A stretch of DNA of 53,518 nt from Gamsiella multidivaricata (GCF_025024155.1 NW_026251846.1:1-53518), one strand, 5' to 3'. Positions 10,257 through 23,267 are shown, counted from the stretch's first letter. The notes: generated from the sequence alone by a model not told the origin. Made by a program: numbers and translations.

Positions 10257-11758
10257 TTAAAGCAGCTGGGATAGACTAACAGCTACTACAGCGACCAGTC
10301 CAAGCCCAGTTCGAACATTCGAGATCTGTCGGCCAGCAGCATTGTGTGCAGTACTGGTGCTGCCAGAGCCCCCAGAGAGATCTACCCCGCCCTTGTTAGT
10401 GGACACCGCGATGTCTGTAAACGTGCAGTTCGAACTCTGGCAGAGACATTGAGCCGCAATAGGATCCCACCACTCCATGGCGCAGGTCGATGGTACAGGT
10501 GTGCGGTAACCACTCTGGCCAGCAGCGGCAACACGCTCAGGGACCGGATCAGCAACGGAGGGTATTGACTTGGGGCATCCGTAGCACGTTGACCAAGGAC
10601 CAGCAACGAAGTTGCAGGTCTCCAATACACCCTTGTCAATCGAGCCTGACTTTGTGTCGTCCAATCCGTTGCAGATCTCCTTGCCGACTGCGGGCTGCTC
10701 ACATTTCATGTAGGGCTGGTTTGCGAGCAGTGAAGCCGGGACAGGGTTCTGCATCCACTGGAGCAACTGTTGGTTTGTCACGAACCACACATCGGGGAGC
10801 GAGCGCGCATATGTGAAAAAGTCATTGTAGAGCTGCGTCGCGTTACCGACGTGAACTGGGTGCAAGTAAATACCGAATGGTGCGCGGTTGCCTTGGTAGT
10901 GGCGGTCAAAGTTCTTGTGCAACAAGCCAGTAATAACATCGGCTGAGGCTTCCAGCTGAACATCCATGACATGGGGAATAGCTGTGGGCAGGTCGCTGTC
11001 CATAATTGCGTGCATAGGGATCTCCCACATGCCCGGAATCGAAATGGTCTTATCGCAGATTCCATTCCAGCAGTCGTTGTGAAGACCGCTATCGAGTGTG
11101 TAGGGCCAATATGCGTCTGAGGGAACGGCAGCGGTTGAAGAGTCGTAGAGAAATTTCTCTTGCCCCAGGATTTGGAATGTGGCATCGGAGTAGTTTAAGA
11201 ATGGGGCGCGAAAACCGTTCAGCTTGGCAAAGGGGATTCCAGAGAATGCATTGATAGCCTTACGGTTACCAACAATCTCCTCTAAAAAAATAGGAAATAG
11301 CGTGAAGATTAGTATATGATGCAGAGTATAATGTTGAAGATAACAATGAGATGTGCTTTACCTGCTGGCGGAGTTCCCAGATGGTTCATGGTGTGATCTG
11401 CAACCTCATTGCCAGCAGCGTACCACTGTTGGATAAGCGAATAATCAGAATAGACCGTTTGTGCAAACCATGTTGCCTTGATGGGACAGCCGTTGGGATT
11501 GGTATGGGGCTTCATGAGTGACGAAGCGACAGGAACAGTTGGACCTTGAACGGCGTCGTCAAATGTGAGGGTGAAGAACTGCGGAACTGTCTTAGGGTCC
11601 ATGCCTTTGGGAGGCATCATAGACGGGCACACGCAACCTGGATGCACGCATGTTGAAGGATTGCACGAGGATGCTGCGTCGACTGCTGTAGAAGCAAGAC
11701 CGAGAAAGAGAAGGCCAGACGCTACTGCTGCTGCCAACGAAAACCTAATGTAACGCAT
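10257..11758 (-). CDS. chitin deacetylase-like polysaccharide deacetylase (CE4 fold), secreted, probable GPI anchor
   Basis: Two exons, 11758-11362 and 11281-10257, with an 80-nt intron in phase 1, encode 473 residues. I chose ATG 11758 because it opens a clean signal peptide (MRYIRFSLAAAVASGLLFLG); an upstream in-frame extension starts at a non-ATG codon. A short Cys-rich segment (SCNPSTCVHPGCVCP) precedes the NodB-like domain. CE4 motifs are visible: TFDDAVQ (motif 1), ADHTMNHLG (motif 2), NGFRAPF (motif 3) and LYDSSTA (motif 4). Later come WEIPMHAI and LHPVHVG. The C-terminus has a Ser/Gly-rich spacer and a hydrophobic tail, as expected for a GPI signal. The family removes acetyl groups from chitin in the cell wall; whether this copy is active cannot be read from the sequence. 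It resembles the metazoan and fungal CDA-like group more than the small yeast Cda1/2. Confidence 0.87.
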
Positions 11759-12885
11759 GCCGATGTATATGGGAGGATAGGAGGAGTTCGATGTAGGGTA
11801 AAAGTGATGACAGAGAAGCTGGACTGGAATGGAGGGAGACCAGAAGAAAAAGGCGCCCATTTTTGCGCGTTCCTTTATGTACTTTTTCCAGGAATTAAGG
11901 TCCTGCACTAAGCATGATAGAAAGGTAAGGTATGGATGAGAGGGACACCGTAGTGCCTGGGCATGTTTGTCAAGGGGAGCAAAAGAAGGGGAGTATCCTC
12001 AAAATCCAGACCGGAGAAGCGCATGAGGAATAAGACGCGCCTTAGGACAGGCTGCCACGGAGACACCTCAGAAGAGACGAAGGAGAGTAAAGAGGGATAA
12101 GCCTGGGCGGCGCATCCATTGGCTACGAAATATTACGAGCGAGACCCAAGTTAGGAGCTACAGAGTCATCGCGGATAGGCAGTAGAGAAGAACCTGGTCG
12201 CATCTTTATGCCTCTGTGGCAAGGCGATACCTTATTTTCTTGGTTGGCAGTGTCAGGACGAGGGAGTCGATCAAGGAGACCAAGGACGTCGGGGAAGAGA
12301 TACTCTCTTTGGGCTAGCAAGAGAGGACATGGCTGGGAAAGGGCAAGGGGGAGGGACGGAGGAGGAGGCAGAGACGAGGGGGTCGGTCAGATCTATGGAA
12401 AGGTGGTACTGCAGATAAAGTGAAGAGGATGAAGGCAGGTGTCCAAGGGATGCATGGTGCCCTCACTGTGTAGCTGGGGCGCAGAGGGCAGTAGGGTTGA
12501 GTCCATCCCGGGCATCAAGGGCACATCTTGTCCTTGCCTCGAATCAATTTGCATAGTCTAACTGGGGTACCAATGGAGGGAATTGCTCGTCAGCAGCAAA
12601 GGAAGGAAAGGCACTCGGGATATGTTACGAATTAACAATCCTCGACTCCTGTATGTTGACGCGCTGCGCTTCTTGTCTTTCTTCTTCGTAAAAAGGCGCA
12701 CGTTTCTTTTCAAACGGCAGTTATATGACCAAGATTCCTTGCGTATGTAGCCTGCGGAACAGGCAACGGTGCTTGAAATGAAACAAGTTGGTGTCGCAAA
12801 ACACACGTTCGCTGTCTTGCCACCAAAATCAAAGTTGGTCATTTATTCCATACATTATGAAGCTTTATTGTTATAGTCAGGGTGT
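11759..12885. other. intergenic, upstream of the deacetylase gene
   Basis: A 1.1-kb region between the deacetylase start and the YIP1 3' end. It contains purine-rich tracts (around 12330-12380) but no ORF with family similarity. Promoter elements for the minus-strand deacetylase must lie in its left part; none is distinct enough to mark. Confidence 0.5.
12864..12869 (-). terminator. polyadenylation signal AATAAA for YIP1
   Basis: AATAAA on the minus strand, 16 nt past the YIP1 stop codon; a second copy lies about 20 nt further on at 12842-12847. Confidence 0.5.
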
Positions 12886-13960
<1,075 letters not shown>

Positions 13961-14777
13961 GATTTATGGCCTTTCTTGTGTTTCACTCGTGTCTTTGTTG
14001 ATGAAGAGATGAGATGAAGTCGTTGTTGTTTGTTGCTGTCCTGCTTCGAAAGTTAAGCGTGTTGTCTAGGTCGAGTCCTTGATTTGCTGCAAAAAAAAAA
14101 AAAAACGTTCCTCCGTATGGTGTTTTATGATTCTGGCTTCCTACTTGCCCTTGTCGTCAATTTGGTTGGTGGTGGCAGGAATATGTCGTGGATGCGGATA
14201 TGAGAGTTGCGCGATGGATGAAGGAGCTGATTGAATCAAGTTCATCCAGGAGGGTGCCACGACAGTGGTATAGATTGGGTGTCATGTGATCAATTGATGA
14301 TTTTCATATGGCAACTGCGCTTCGGCTTCCTGGGAACGAAAGAGAGAAAAGAAAGAAAGATGTATCCACTTCTCTCCACTCCACTCTCATTCCTCTCACT
14401 CGCAATCTCTTCTTCAGTGATGACAAGAGTCATGCCAGCCCAGGACGAATCTCCCTTTGGTCAAAAGCGGATAGAGGAACCAGAGACTGTTGGACTCATC
14501 TGTAAGGGTCGTTTCATTGTTGGTTCAACTTCAACTCCTCCCTCGAAAATACTTCCCAAGGTCGATTTTGTTAACATTGCAGTCTTTCCCTCTTTCTTCT
14601 TGTGGTTTTCGAACGCGCCATATAGTTGTCTCCACTTCATCATCCCTCAACCACTCGAACTTGCAATCTCTCTATCCTACTCAGTTTTCTATCGCATCCT
14701 CGAGGGTTGTCTCCTCTGCAATCGACATTACCCGCGCAACGGCCGAGTTCTCTCGAGATTATTCTCTCGTCTTTGTC
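13961..14777. promoter_or_regulatory. divergent intergenic region shared by YIP1 (-) and FAD1 (+)
   Basis: 817 bp between two divergent start codons. It contains an A-run at about 14090-14105 and a pyrimidine-rich stretch near 14370-14410. No defined operator or TATA element stands out. Both 5'UTRs must lie here. Confidence 0.5.
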
Positions 14778-16506
14778 ATGTTGCTCGACGCTGTTGCAGA
14801 TCAACAGGGCGTCTCCGTCACAGACCAAGAACTGGTCCTGGGGGCTATCGCCGATGCATTCGGTCAGGATCTGTGGACTCCTAGCCAAAGCAGTGCTGTG
14901 CATTGTCCCTGCAGCGAAGACTCCTCTCAACAGCCACTGAGCATCAACGGAAGCCCTGTCGCCCATAATACTCTCAAGATGTCAAATGCGTCGTCAACAG
15001 AGGAACATAACAAGGACAGACAACCCTACTTAGGACGTACACCATGCAAAGGAGAGACACATTACATTCGAGTTCCCAGCAAATCGTTGCTTCAACCTGT
15101 GATCTCGGTTCATAATGTCCACACGTTGATTGAGCCCGTCACCTCCATTTATACCCCACCGGCTAGTGCAGCAACAGCCGAGCCCACGGAGACGAGCGCC
15201 CAGAGGGACTTGATTGTATCTATTCTGGACGCACTCTACGCGAGCCGACCCTCGTTTGTATCGCTGATCGACGGCTTCCAGGTGATGCGAGACGTGTACC
15301 ATCTTGTAGCACTGGCAGATGAGCATGATAACCCCAACTTGCACAGCAATTCGGACAAGGGGCAATTGAGCGCTGCATCGGCGCCCTTGACTGCGGACTC
15401 TAAATTGATGCGCGGACGAGACATCCACTGCTGGAGGAGTGTCCGCCATGCAGTTCAGGTGATCGAAGAAGCCATAGGACGTTATGGGTAAGGAAATCGC
15501 CTCCTCTCTTTTATACGCAGCTTCACGTTGTTGATTGCATATGAGTTTTTGTACTGACTTGCATTCTATCCTTCACAACCAATCGATTTAGACCTCAAGG
15601 TATCTCGCTATCATTTAATGGCGGCAAAGACTGCACGGTCATCTTGCATCTCTACGTGGCAGTCTTATACAAGGTCCTAGGATCCGAGCTGGACAAGGAT
15701 TCATCATCAACTACCACGTTTGATACTCTTCAGGAACAGCCAACCAGGACTCGGTTTCATCGGCATGACCCCATTCCTTCAATCTATGTCACTCATAAGA
15801 ACCCCTTTGGCCAAGTGGAGCGATTCGTCGATGATGAGATTGAGCGATACAACTTGGACTTGCTCAGGATACCTGGATCAATGAAGAAGGCCTTGCAGGA
15901 GTACCATTCTTTGAAGGACGAGATCAAGGCCGTCATGGTCGGAACGCGGCGCGATGATCCTCACGGAGGTTAGCGGACTGAAGTTCCTTTCCTTGCTACT
16001 CGATCTTTTTATCATAATGGAATCCATTAGTGAACTGACATGTTTGTCTCTGATCTGCTCCTGTTTTAGGCCCATTGAAACCATTCACTCCAACTGACCC
16101 TTCGTGGCCTCCATTTATGCGGATCCATCCAATCCTTGATTGGACATATCACGACATTTGGACGTTTTTGAGAGCGATCAACGTGCCGTACTGTGGCCTG
16201 TACGATCTTGGATACACCTCGCTTGGAGGACGCGACGACACATTCCCCAACCCGCAATTGAGGAGACTGAGCATTGGGCCTTTCCTTGACAGCGAAGCCA
16301 TTGCTTACGCGAAGGGACATGGCGCTGTTGGTCTGGATTCTGCTCGTGCGCACGTCGCGCGCGAACACGACCATGATAAAGAGACCCATCTTTTGAGGGA
16401 GCTGGGCCAGGTCGACAAGACATTGGATCGACTGGAGGAAACCTTTTTGTTTGGACCGGCATGGAAGTTGACGGGTGGCGAGAGCGAGCGATGTGGACGG
16501 GCATAG
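14778..16506 (+). CDS. FAD1: FAD synthase (FMN adenylyltransferase, PAPS-reductase-like fold)
   Basis: Three exons, 14778-15487, 15592-15968 and 16070-16506 (phases 2 and 1), 507 residues. ATG 14778 is the first in-frame ATG ([14 protein letters not shown]). The catalytic part begins near residue 235: [20 protein letters not shown] is the nucleotide-binding P-loop of the PAPS-reductase family. [32 protein letters not shown] and [19 protein letters not shown] then [18 protein letters not shown] are hallmark Fad1 blocks. The enzyme transfers AMP from ATP to FMN, making FAD. Yeast Fad1 is 306 residues; the extra 200 or so N-terminal residues here have no recognised domain, though [20 protein letters not shown] looks helical. 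There is no MoCF-like domain of the kind found in the human enzyme within the visible frame. Confidence 0.93.
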
Positions 16507-16760
16507 CAAGTTTAGATCTCCCATAATAATGAGAACCCCTTTTTGCCGACTGAATCGACTTGAAATCTGACTGTACTACATCCGTGTATAGACCCACTAA
16601 CGATAGTTAGATTGTACCTGAAAAAAGAACGCTCCCCCAATACGAATGCTATCTCCCCGGCTCTACAACGTCACTGAGGACTCCATTGAGTTCAGATGGC
16701 ACGGCTTTTGCTCCCTTCTGCGTGTTTTCATAGTCATCCAGAACGCACAGCTGGGCAAGG

Positions 16761-17921
16761 ATGGTCGCAATACGATCTAGCCTTTCAACAGTAGAGAATT
16801 ACATGAAGGCCCTCATTTTCTTGTGGAAATACCAGAGTGCAGATTATTTGGTATATCCTAACCTGGCTCCCAACCTTCGGGGGAACCTTGTATTGCGGAA
16901 CACCATCAAGCAATCTGGCAAAACTTGGGCTATACGAAAACAACAAACGGTGAGACGCGTACAAGCGCCTGCTCCGTACGCGACCCGTGTACGGCGAAAC
17001 AGCTTATCTAGATGGTTTCATTCACATGGTGGAAGCTCCTGGTACCCAGGGGGCGGGCAAGCGCGTATACAGTCAAGCACGGTTTCCGCACATTCGCGAG
17101 CATTTGAACATACTAGCACGGTGCCATATGCTGCTACGTGACGAGGACATGCGCAATCTGATGCCGTCCGACGTCTCTAGCGTTCAAACGCGACATAACG
17201 CCCCTGGATCGGCCCTGGCTTTAGGGATTGTCTTATCTCTACCAAGAGGAAAGCCCAACCAGCGCGGCGTCAACATGTATACAGTAGCATACCACCACCG
17301 GAACTTCGTTCGCTGTACAATTGCTGCATTTGGATACTACATGCTTTGAGCGTTTTCAAGTAAGCATCCGATTGTATCAGTCCAGTAAATGCCATGCTTT
17401 ATTTCAAGCTTTGCGCCATGTTACCATTTCATTCTGACCATTCCATGTTATTAATTTTCCTCCAGGTAGAGAACGAGCCCGTTCCTAACTTCTCTGACGC
17501 GGATGATTGGCACTCTATCCGAGTCCTCAGGTCGGGCGGAATTCTCCAGGAGATTCTCAATAACCGAACAAAGGCCATTTCAAACCAAGCCCAGAACGAT
17601 ATCGCTGTGTAGGTCATGCGCGCCTGCCAAGTGTACTCTCTCAAAGTCACCCATGCCGGATGCCATGCTGGGACGTCAGAGGCATACCACCTCGGCTTGG
17701 GCCTTGACCGCATCCGACGCCTCGCCCACTGGAGTATGGACCCTATGGAGTCTTATTATGCTCCCAAGTTGCCTATGATCGAAGCGTTCTGCATGGCTCA
17801 TATCAAGAAAGACGATCCGTACTTTATTGAGCACGATCTAGTGACGCCGCCGTTACAGCTCCAGCGCCTTATCTTTCCATGGATCGAGGATACCTTTGTG
17901 AATGACGGGGATCTATCGTAG
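16761..17921 (+). pseudogene. Crypton/Ndc10-type tyrosine recombinase relic
   Basis: Reading frames shift three times, but the blocks are recognisable in order: STVENYMKALIFLWKYQSAD, then a frame change to YLDGFIHMVEAPGTQ...ILARCHMLLRDEDMR, then RHNAPGSALALGIVLSLPRG. An intron 17360-17465 (gtaagc...ctccag) is preceded by an in-frame TGA at 17347-17349. After it come ENEPVPNFSDADDWHSIRVL, a TAG at 17610-17612, and VTHAGCHAGTSEAYHLGLGL...RRLAHWSMDPMESYYAPKLP. This arrangement matches the Crypton recombinase, from which the kinetochore protein Ndc10 is derived. The catalytic Arg of the THAGRHAG box is Cys here; the AHW His and the SYY Tyr are still present. The changes CGN to TGN and CAG to TAG are all C-to-T type. 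Inactive copy; element ends not identified. Confidence 0.75.
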
Positions 17922-18271
17922 AAGACGCCGTCCTGGATCCAAGAGTGCGATAAGGAGGCGCGTGGAGCACAGTACGCGTGCACGCGACAAGGCAAGGGAA
18001 CAACGTAGCGAGACGATGGATCTCCTGCGCAGAAGCATTTCCAGCGCTTCGCCAAGTCAACCGTCTACTTGGCTTGACCAATGGCTGCAGAATCAAGCCG
18101 TGGCGAGGACATGGTTTGTGGAAATTTTTGGACATGTCCCTCCCATCTGTCTAAAGATAATGCAGAGAATGTGACGCGCGTTGATTGGTACCATAAAAGA
18201 CGCGAGCCATCATTCTTCACTCTTCTCTCCACTCCACTTCCATTTGTTAAAAACCTCACTCATCAGCAATC

Positions 18272-19038
18272 ATGACCACCGTCCACAAGATCGTCCAAAG
18301 CGAGAGTGCTCCTGCTGCTCTCGGCCCCTACTGTAAGCAGCTGCTCTATTCGCCACAATTCGACCGTTACACAGTTACTTCCACGCCGATTCCCACGCTC
18401 ATTTGACCCTTTTGTTACTCTTCCACCTTGGGTTTCTCACATTAATATACATAGCTCAGGCCATTGTTGCCAACGGCTTCGTCTTCTGCTCGGGCTCAAT
18501 CGGAATTAACCCCCAGACGAGTGTTATTCCTGAGGGTGTCGAGGCCCAGACTGTAAGTAACAAGCTCTGGAGAGTGGCCCGGACAGATCGGCTGCTCCAT
18601 GACTCATATTATTCAGTCGATTATGTGACACTGATCCTGTCCTGTATTCCGTTCTAATACATTATCGGAATCGAACATTAAAAATAATACAGGAGCAAGT
18701 CCTTGCCAACATGGATGCAGTTCTTCAGGCCTCTCAGTCGTCGTTCGCCCAGATCGTTAAGACGACCGTGTTCTTGAAGGACTTGAAGGACTTTGATGCC
18801 GTTAACAAGATCTACGCCAAGGTACATACTTGAAACATGTATCGCATTGAGAGACGTCGCGATTGTGGAAATGAATCCTACATGAACCTTGCACTCAATT
18901 TATTCGCCCTTTTTTTTATTTTTTTTGTCATTCTAGAACATGGGTGGCGCTCTTCCTGCTCGCTCCTGCGTTGAGGTTGCTCGTCTCCCCAAGGACGTCC
19001 TTGTTGAGATTGAGTGCATTGCTACCGTTTCCGCTTAA
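18272..19038 (+). CDS. MMF1: RidA/YjgF/UK114 family imine deaminase (Hmf1/Mmf1 type)
   Basis: Four exons, 18272-18332, 18455-18552, 18693-18821 and 18937-19038 (phases 1, 0, 0), give 129 residues, the normal length of the family. Blocks: APAALGPYSQAIVANGFVFC at the N-terminus, SGSIGINPQTSVIPEGVEAQT, NMDAVLQASQSSFAQIVKTT and LPARSCVEVARLPKDVLVEI, where the Arg that binds the substrate carboxylate is conserved. RidA hydrolyses reactive 2-aminoacrylate and 2-iminobutanoate released by PLP enzymes. No extended presequence is seen, so a cytosolic (Hmf1-like) place is as likely as mitochondrial; Hmf1 and Mmf1 cannot be told apart here. A TATA-like cataaaag lies about 80 bp upstream of the start. 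Confidence 0.95.
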
Positions 19039-19428
19039 GAAAGACCTCACGGAGAGAGCGTGTTTGGGATTCGACTGTCTGCTATATATTTGGACATTGT
19101 AAGGACCAGTCCAGTGTCTTCGCATATGGGCATATAGAAAGCACTTCAGCGACTCTTACACAATAAAATAGCATGTATATAAGGAAGATCAGGCATTTAA
19201 TGCAATAGAGTGTGGCTGCTTTCCTGGACCTCAGTTACTATGTCTATGATATGGATGCAGGAGACTACCAAAGCACCCTTGTGCCTGAGCGATGCTGGAA
19301 TGGGGGTGCTGTGCTGTGCTGCACGAAGTTGGTGGCGCTAGTGACTGGTAGACCCAAATAAACATTTTTTTTTCTTTTGCAAATGTATACACATCTCCTT
19401 CACACCCACAAGGAATCAGCTGCCTGGA
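19039..19428. other. intergenic between RidA and the F-box/JmjC gene
   Basis: 390 bp holding the RidA 3'UTR, an AATAAA at 19162-19167 and the promoter of the next plus-strand gene. No further ORF with similarity. Confidence 0.6.
19162..19167 (+). terminator. polyadenylation signal AATAAA for RidA
   Basis: AATAAA 124 nt after the RidA stop codon, a normal fungal 3'UTR distance. Confidence 0.5.
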
Positions 19429-21417
19429 ATGCCGACACACGAAGCACCGTCGACGTTGAGGCAGCCGCTGGCGAAGAAACAGCGTTTCATTATCCGCCAT
19501 GAAAAGCCCAAAATGACGACCAAGCATTTCATGTCCCTGCAACATCCGCTCGGTATCAAACCCCTCGGCAACTACTACATGGATGCCACCCGGTCAGATT
19601 TCTCCGGATCTTGTCGAGGCCCTTCTCTCGGCCGACTCTCTCGATTTACAGATGAGATCATTATGGAAGTTTTGAACCTCATGTCTCCCCAGGATCTCTT
19701 GACCCTGGGCGCCACCTCACGAGTCCTCTATGGTCTGACACATCTAGACGATATGTGGAAGACATTGACAATCGATCGATTCGGAGGCGATTGGGAATGG
19801 CAGGATGATAGCTGGAGAGCTACGTTTCTGAAGCGATCGGACCTACAGTATGACACATCGCGCATCCTTCAGAACAGGGAGGCGATGAAGTTAAAGACGT
19901 TTTATTCGGACGTGCTGTTCCAGCCGTTTTATTGTGCCGCCATCGGGATGGAACCTTATACGGCTGTTGAGAATATCGATCGTCGATCTGGATTGACGTT
20001 GGAGCAATTCATCCAGGAGTATGAACATCCAGGGAGACCAGTGATCATCACGGATGGGGCACAGCATTGGCCTGCCAGGACGAAATGGTCGACAGAATAT
20101 TTTTTGAATAGGTGGCCGGATTCGGTTTTGAGAGCAGAGTCCGTAGATATGACCATGAGGAACTACTTCAAGTATGCACAAGGAACCAAGGATGAGAGTC
20201 CACTCTATCTGTTTGACAAAATGTTTGGCGAGCGGTGCGAAAGCATTTTGGACGACATGGAGGTGCCTGTGTACTTTCGGGAGGACTTTTTTGGAATGAT
20301 GGGAGAGAAACGGCCGGATTATCGATGGCTTATTGTCGGACCTGCACGATCTGGATCGACTTTTCACAAGGTACCTTCGCTGCTTCGTGGGCCCTCCCAT
20401 TGCTCATGGCAGCAAAGAAATAGCCCGCTCAACGATTTTCTCGTATTGATTTTTGATAGGACCCCAATGCGACGTCTGCATGGAACGCTGTCATCACTGG
20501 GTCTAAGAAATGGATCATGTTCCCGCCTCATATCCTGCCTCCTGGCGTTTTTACTAACGAAGGTAGCATGCAGAGGACTTTATTACTATGTTGCAGCAGT
20601 GAAAGCAGGTTCTATGGATTTGCAAAAGTATTTAACATGACTCTATTTTTGTTCTCATATCGACTCCTCTCTACAAGACGAGTCCGAGGTCACATCGCCA
20701 GTATCCCTCATGGAATGGTTCAGCAACTTTTACGCCTCAACTCAACTGCCGGATGATGCAGCAGATCGACCTTTGGAAGGGATCTGTCGCGAGGGCGAGA
20801 TCATGTTCGTCCCGAGAGGGTGGTGGCATGCTGTCGTGAATCTTGAAGATTGCATTGCCGTCACTCAGAACTATGTCGGATCCCAAAACTTGAAGGAGAC
20901 CATGCAGTTCTTGTATTTCAAGCGCGATCAGGTCTCAGGCGTTGCGGATGAGCGCAGGGAAGGATTGTATGAGGAATTCAAGGAGGCCTTTTTCAAGAGC
21001 AATTGGATTCCTGATGGCCCTGCAGAGGAGGACGAGGATAAGGACAAGGGCGCGAAACAGGATTTAGAGCTACAGCTGAGCGATGAAGAAACCAAAAGAC
21101 GGCAACGATTGTTAGACATGTGGATCAAGCATGAGCAAGAGATCGAACAGTTGTCCAAGACCATCAAGAGGTGTAAAGGAGGTCAGGAGCACACAGATAA
21201 CACACAAGAGCAGCTGTCGTTCTGGGAGCAGGCGAAGCTGGGGAGCGGTCTTTATAACGTTGGAACAGATAACGAGAGTGCCGAACAGACCAGGGCTGGT
21301 TTCTCGTTCGGCTTTGATTTTGGGGATGACGATCAGGACGAATATAATGAAGAAGGCGGCAACGATGTAGAGCAGCAGGCGAAGGAGGACACCGCAGCGG
21401 ATACGGAAGCCGCGTAG
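19429..21417 (+). CDS. F-box plus JmjC-domain 2-oxoglutarate oxygenase (JMJD6-like)
   Basis: Three exons: 19429-20370, 20460-20562, 20678-21417 (phases 0 and 1), 594 residues. An F-box-like segment lies near residue 70 (FTDEIIMEVLNLMSPQDLLT), followed by a region like that in JMJD6-type proteins (SWRATFLKRSDL). The JmjC/cupin domain starts with GRPVIITDGAQHWPARTKW. The iron-binding His and Asp are in STFHKDPNATSAWN, split by intron 1; GSKKWIMFPPHILPPGV follows, and the second His is in PRGWWHAVVNLEDC. The C-terminal 150 residues are acidic and coiled (EEDEDKDKGAKQDLELQ). JMJD6 relatives hydroxylate lysines or demethylate arginines of RNA-binding and histone proteins. An F-box suggests the protein can also sit in an SCF ubiquitin ligase. 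Substrate unknown. Confidence 0.9.
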
Positions 21418-21462
21418 ATCTGATCCGCGCCAAATCTCAAATACCCCTCTCCTTCAATTTCA

Positions 21463-21468
21463 AATAAA
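21463..21468 (+). terminator. polyadenylation signal AATAAA for the JmjC gene
   Basis: AATAAA 46 nt after the stop codon of the F-box/JmjC gene. Confidence 0.5.
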
Positions 21469-21644
21469 GTCGCGTCTACGTGGAGTCGAACGCATGGACG
21501 CACACATGTGTCATTATTCCAAGTTGAACACGCGCTTGGGCAGTCCCACTGCTGCAATCCCCAACGTTTCTTTCTTTTCTGCGTCTGTGGGCTCCGTTGT
21601 CCTTGATCACCTTCCCTCTTTTTTTACTCTGAAATCTAACCGCC

Positions 21645-23194
21645 ATGGGTGTCCCTACTTCATTCGAGTTCTCTGTTGCAGGCCTGCAGTCGCCCGAGTT
21701 TGTGGAGTTTCTCTGGAGCAAGATCAACACCCCGCCATGCCAGGTCGCCATCCGTAAGCTGTTCTTTTTCATTCAAACACTAAACCCCGACAATACTTTT
21801 TTATCCGCGTATCCCTGGAAAATACCAAGGGTGATGCAGGATTATTATGGAAGCTGACGATCCTGAGGATACTAAGACGGCTGTTCAAGTGGAGGAGATA
21901 CAGGAGTTCCAACATCGAAGATTGTAACGTCTAGCATGCTTGGATGAACACCAAGGAAGAAAAAAAAAAAAAAAACATGGGGCGAAAAAGTGATCGACGA
22001 TTCAATTGATCAGGATATCGCGGATTAAATACTGGTGATAGATCCTGGATTCATCCTTTATCTGTTTGTCTTCTCTCTACAAACGATTCAGTGGCCATGA
22101 TCCTGCACGTCGCCAACTACAACCTGACCGCTCGCTTCGAGTACAACACTCACCAGTTTACCAAGGTAAAGAGTACAAATCTCCACGTGATAGTTTGTTC
22201 TCGTCTTTTTCCCCCACGAAAAAAAAGTAGAGTCAACCAAACTTTGATTCTCATTCCATCCCCTGTATGCACAAAATAGATTATTGGCAAGAACGCGATT
22301 TACGTCTACGCCGTTTACTTGGTCCTGAGCGCCCTGATCCGCGACCATTTTATTCACCTCGCTGTTGCACCTGATGCTGGATCAGTATGTGTCCCTGCTT
22401 CGTTCTTAAATAATCATGTCAACTCTCATTTGTGCATTGAGAAGAAGTTATCGTTCTGACGCGTCTTTTTTTTTTTTTTTTTTTTTTTTTTTGTACTTTC
22501 CAATTGTCCTTTAAAACAAAACAAAACAAATTCAGCTGGTTATCTTTCCTGCCGCGGTCGCGACAGTCGTTGGGTCTGTTTGCTTTATTACCGGATTTCT
22601 CTTGAACCTCTGGACCTTGAACGTAAGTCGCCCAGATCTCTGGCACCTGGAATTCATATTCACATGGCATGAACTCTTTCCTCACCAAAAACAACCTCTT
22701 TCTTGTCACAATAGTCGCTCGGAATCAAGGGAATGTACAACGGCGACAGCTTTGGATTCTTGTTTGATGCTCCCGTAAGTCAGCTCACTCCTGCCTCACC
22801 TCGCCTTCCTTCCTTCCCCCTCCCCTCTTTTTTTTTTTTTTGAAGGGGACTAATAACGAATATACGGATTTTTTTATTTTTTTAAACAGGTTACAGACGG
22901 TCCATACAAGTACATGGGCGACCCACAATATGTCGGCACGACTTTGTCTCTCGTTGGAACTGCGATCTACTATCAATCGGTTATCGGATACGTCCTCGCC
23001 ATCGACATGTACATTATCTTCTGGATCTCGGTCATGTTCTTTGAGGTATGAATTGACGCCCGGTAACGATCTTCCGCCATGTTTTTGAGATGGCAATGTA
23101 GTTTGATGTCCCTAACATTGCTACTCACTTGTATCACGCAATCTAGGGTCCTCACATGAAACGCATTTACTCTCAAAAGACAAAATCGGACTAA
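21645..23194 (+). CDS. OPI3: phosphatidyl-N-methylethanolamine N-methyltransferase (Opi3/PEM2)
   Basis: Seven exons: 21645-21753, 22092-22165, 22280-22384, 22536-22622, 22715-22774, 22890-23045, 23147-23194; 212 residues (yeast Opi3 has 206). All junctions are GT-AG; the first is phase 1, the rest phase 0. The protein is mostly membrane spans. Diagnostic blocks are NLTARFEYNTHQFTK, VYAVYLVLSALIRDHF, LGIKGMYNGDSFGFLFDAPV, YMGDPQYVGTTLSLVGTAIY (SAM-binding region) and a C-terminal MFFEGPHMKRIYSQK. The enzyme performs the last two methylations from PE to phosphatidylcholine in the ER membrane. Intron 1 is unusually long (338 nt) and intron 3 contains a 27-nt poly-T. It converges on the E2 gene with 204 bp between stop codons. 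Confidence 0.95.
22466..22492 (+). repeat. poly-T run in OPI3 intron 3
   Basis: 27 consecutive T residues between OPI3 exons 3 and 4, about 45 nt before the acceptor. It may act as a polypyrimidine tract; its length is likely variable. Confidence 0.9.
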
Positions 23195-23267
23195 AAAACC
23201 AACCCGTAGAGGCGAAGGCGCGTGGCAAAGGAATGTACACAGCCAATGGAATCTCGATAGAAACATA

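Noticed and set aside
21475..21500. tRNA-like B-box (gttcgactcc on the minus strand)
   Set aside because: No matching T-stem, A-box or cloverleaf can be folded around it.
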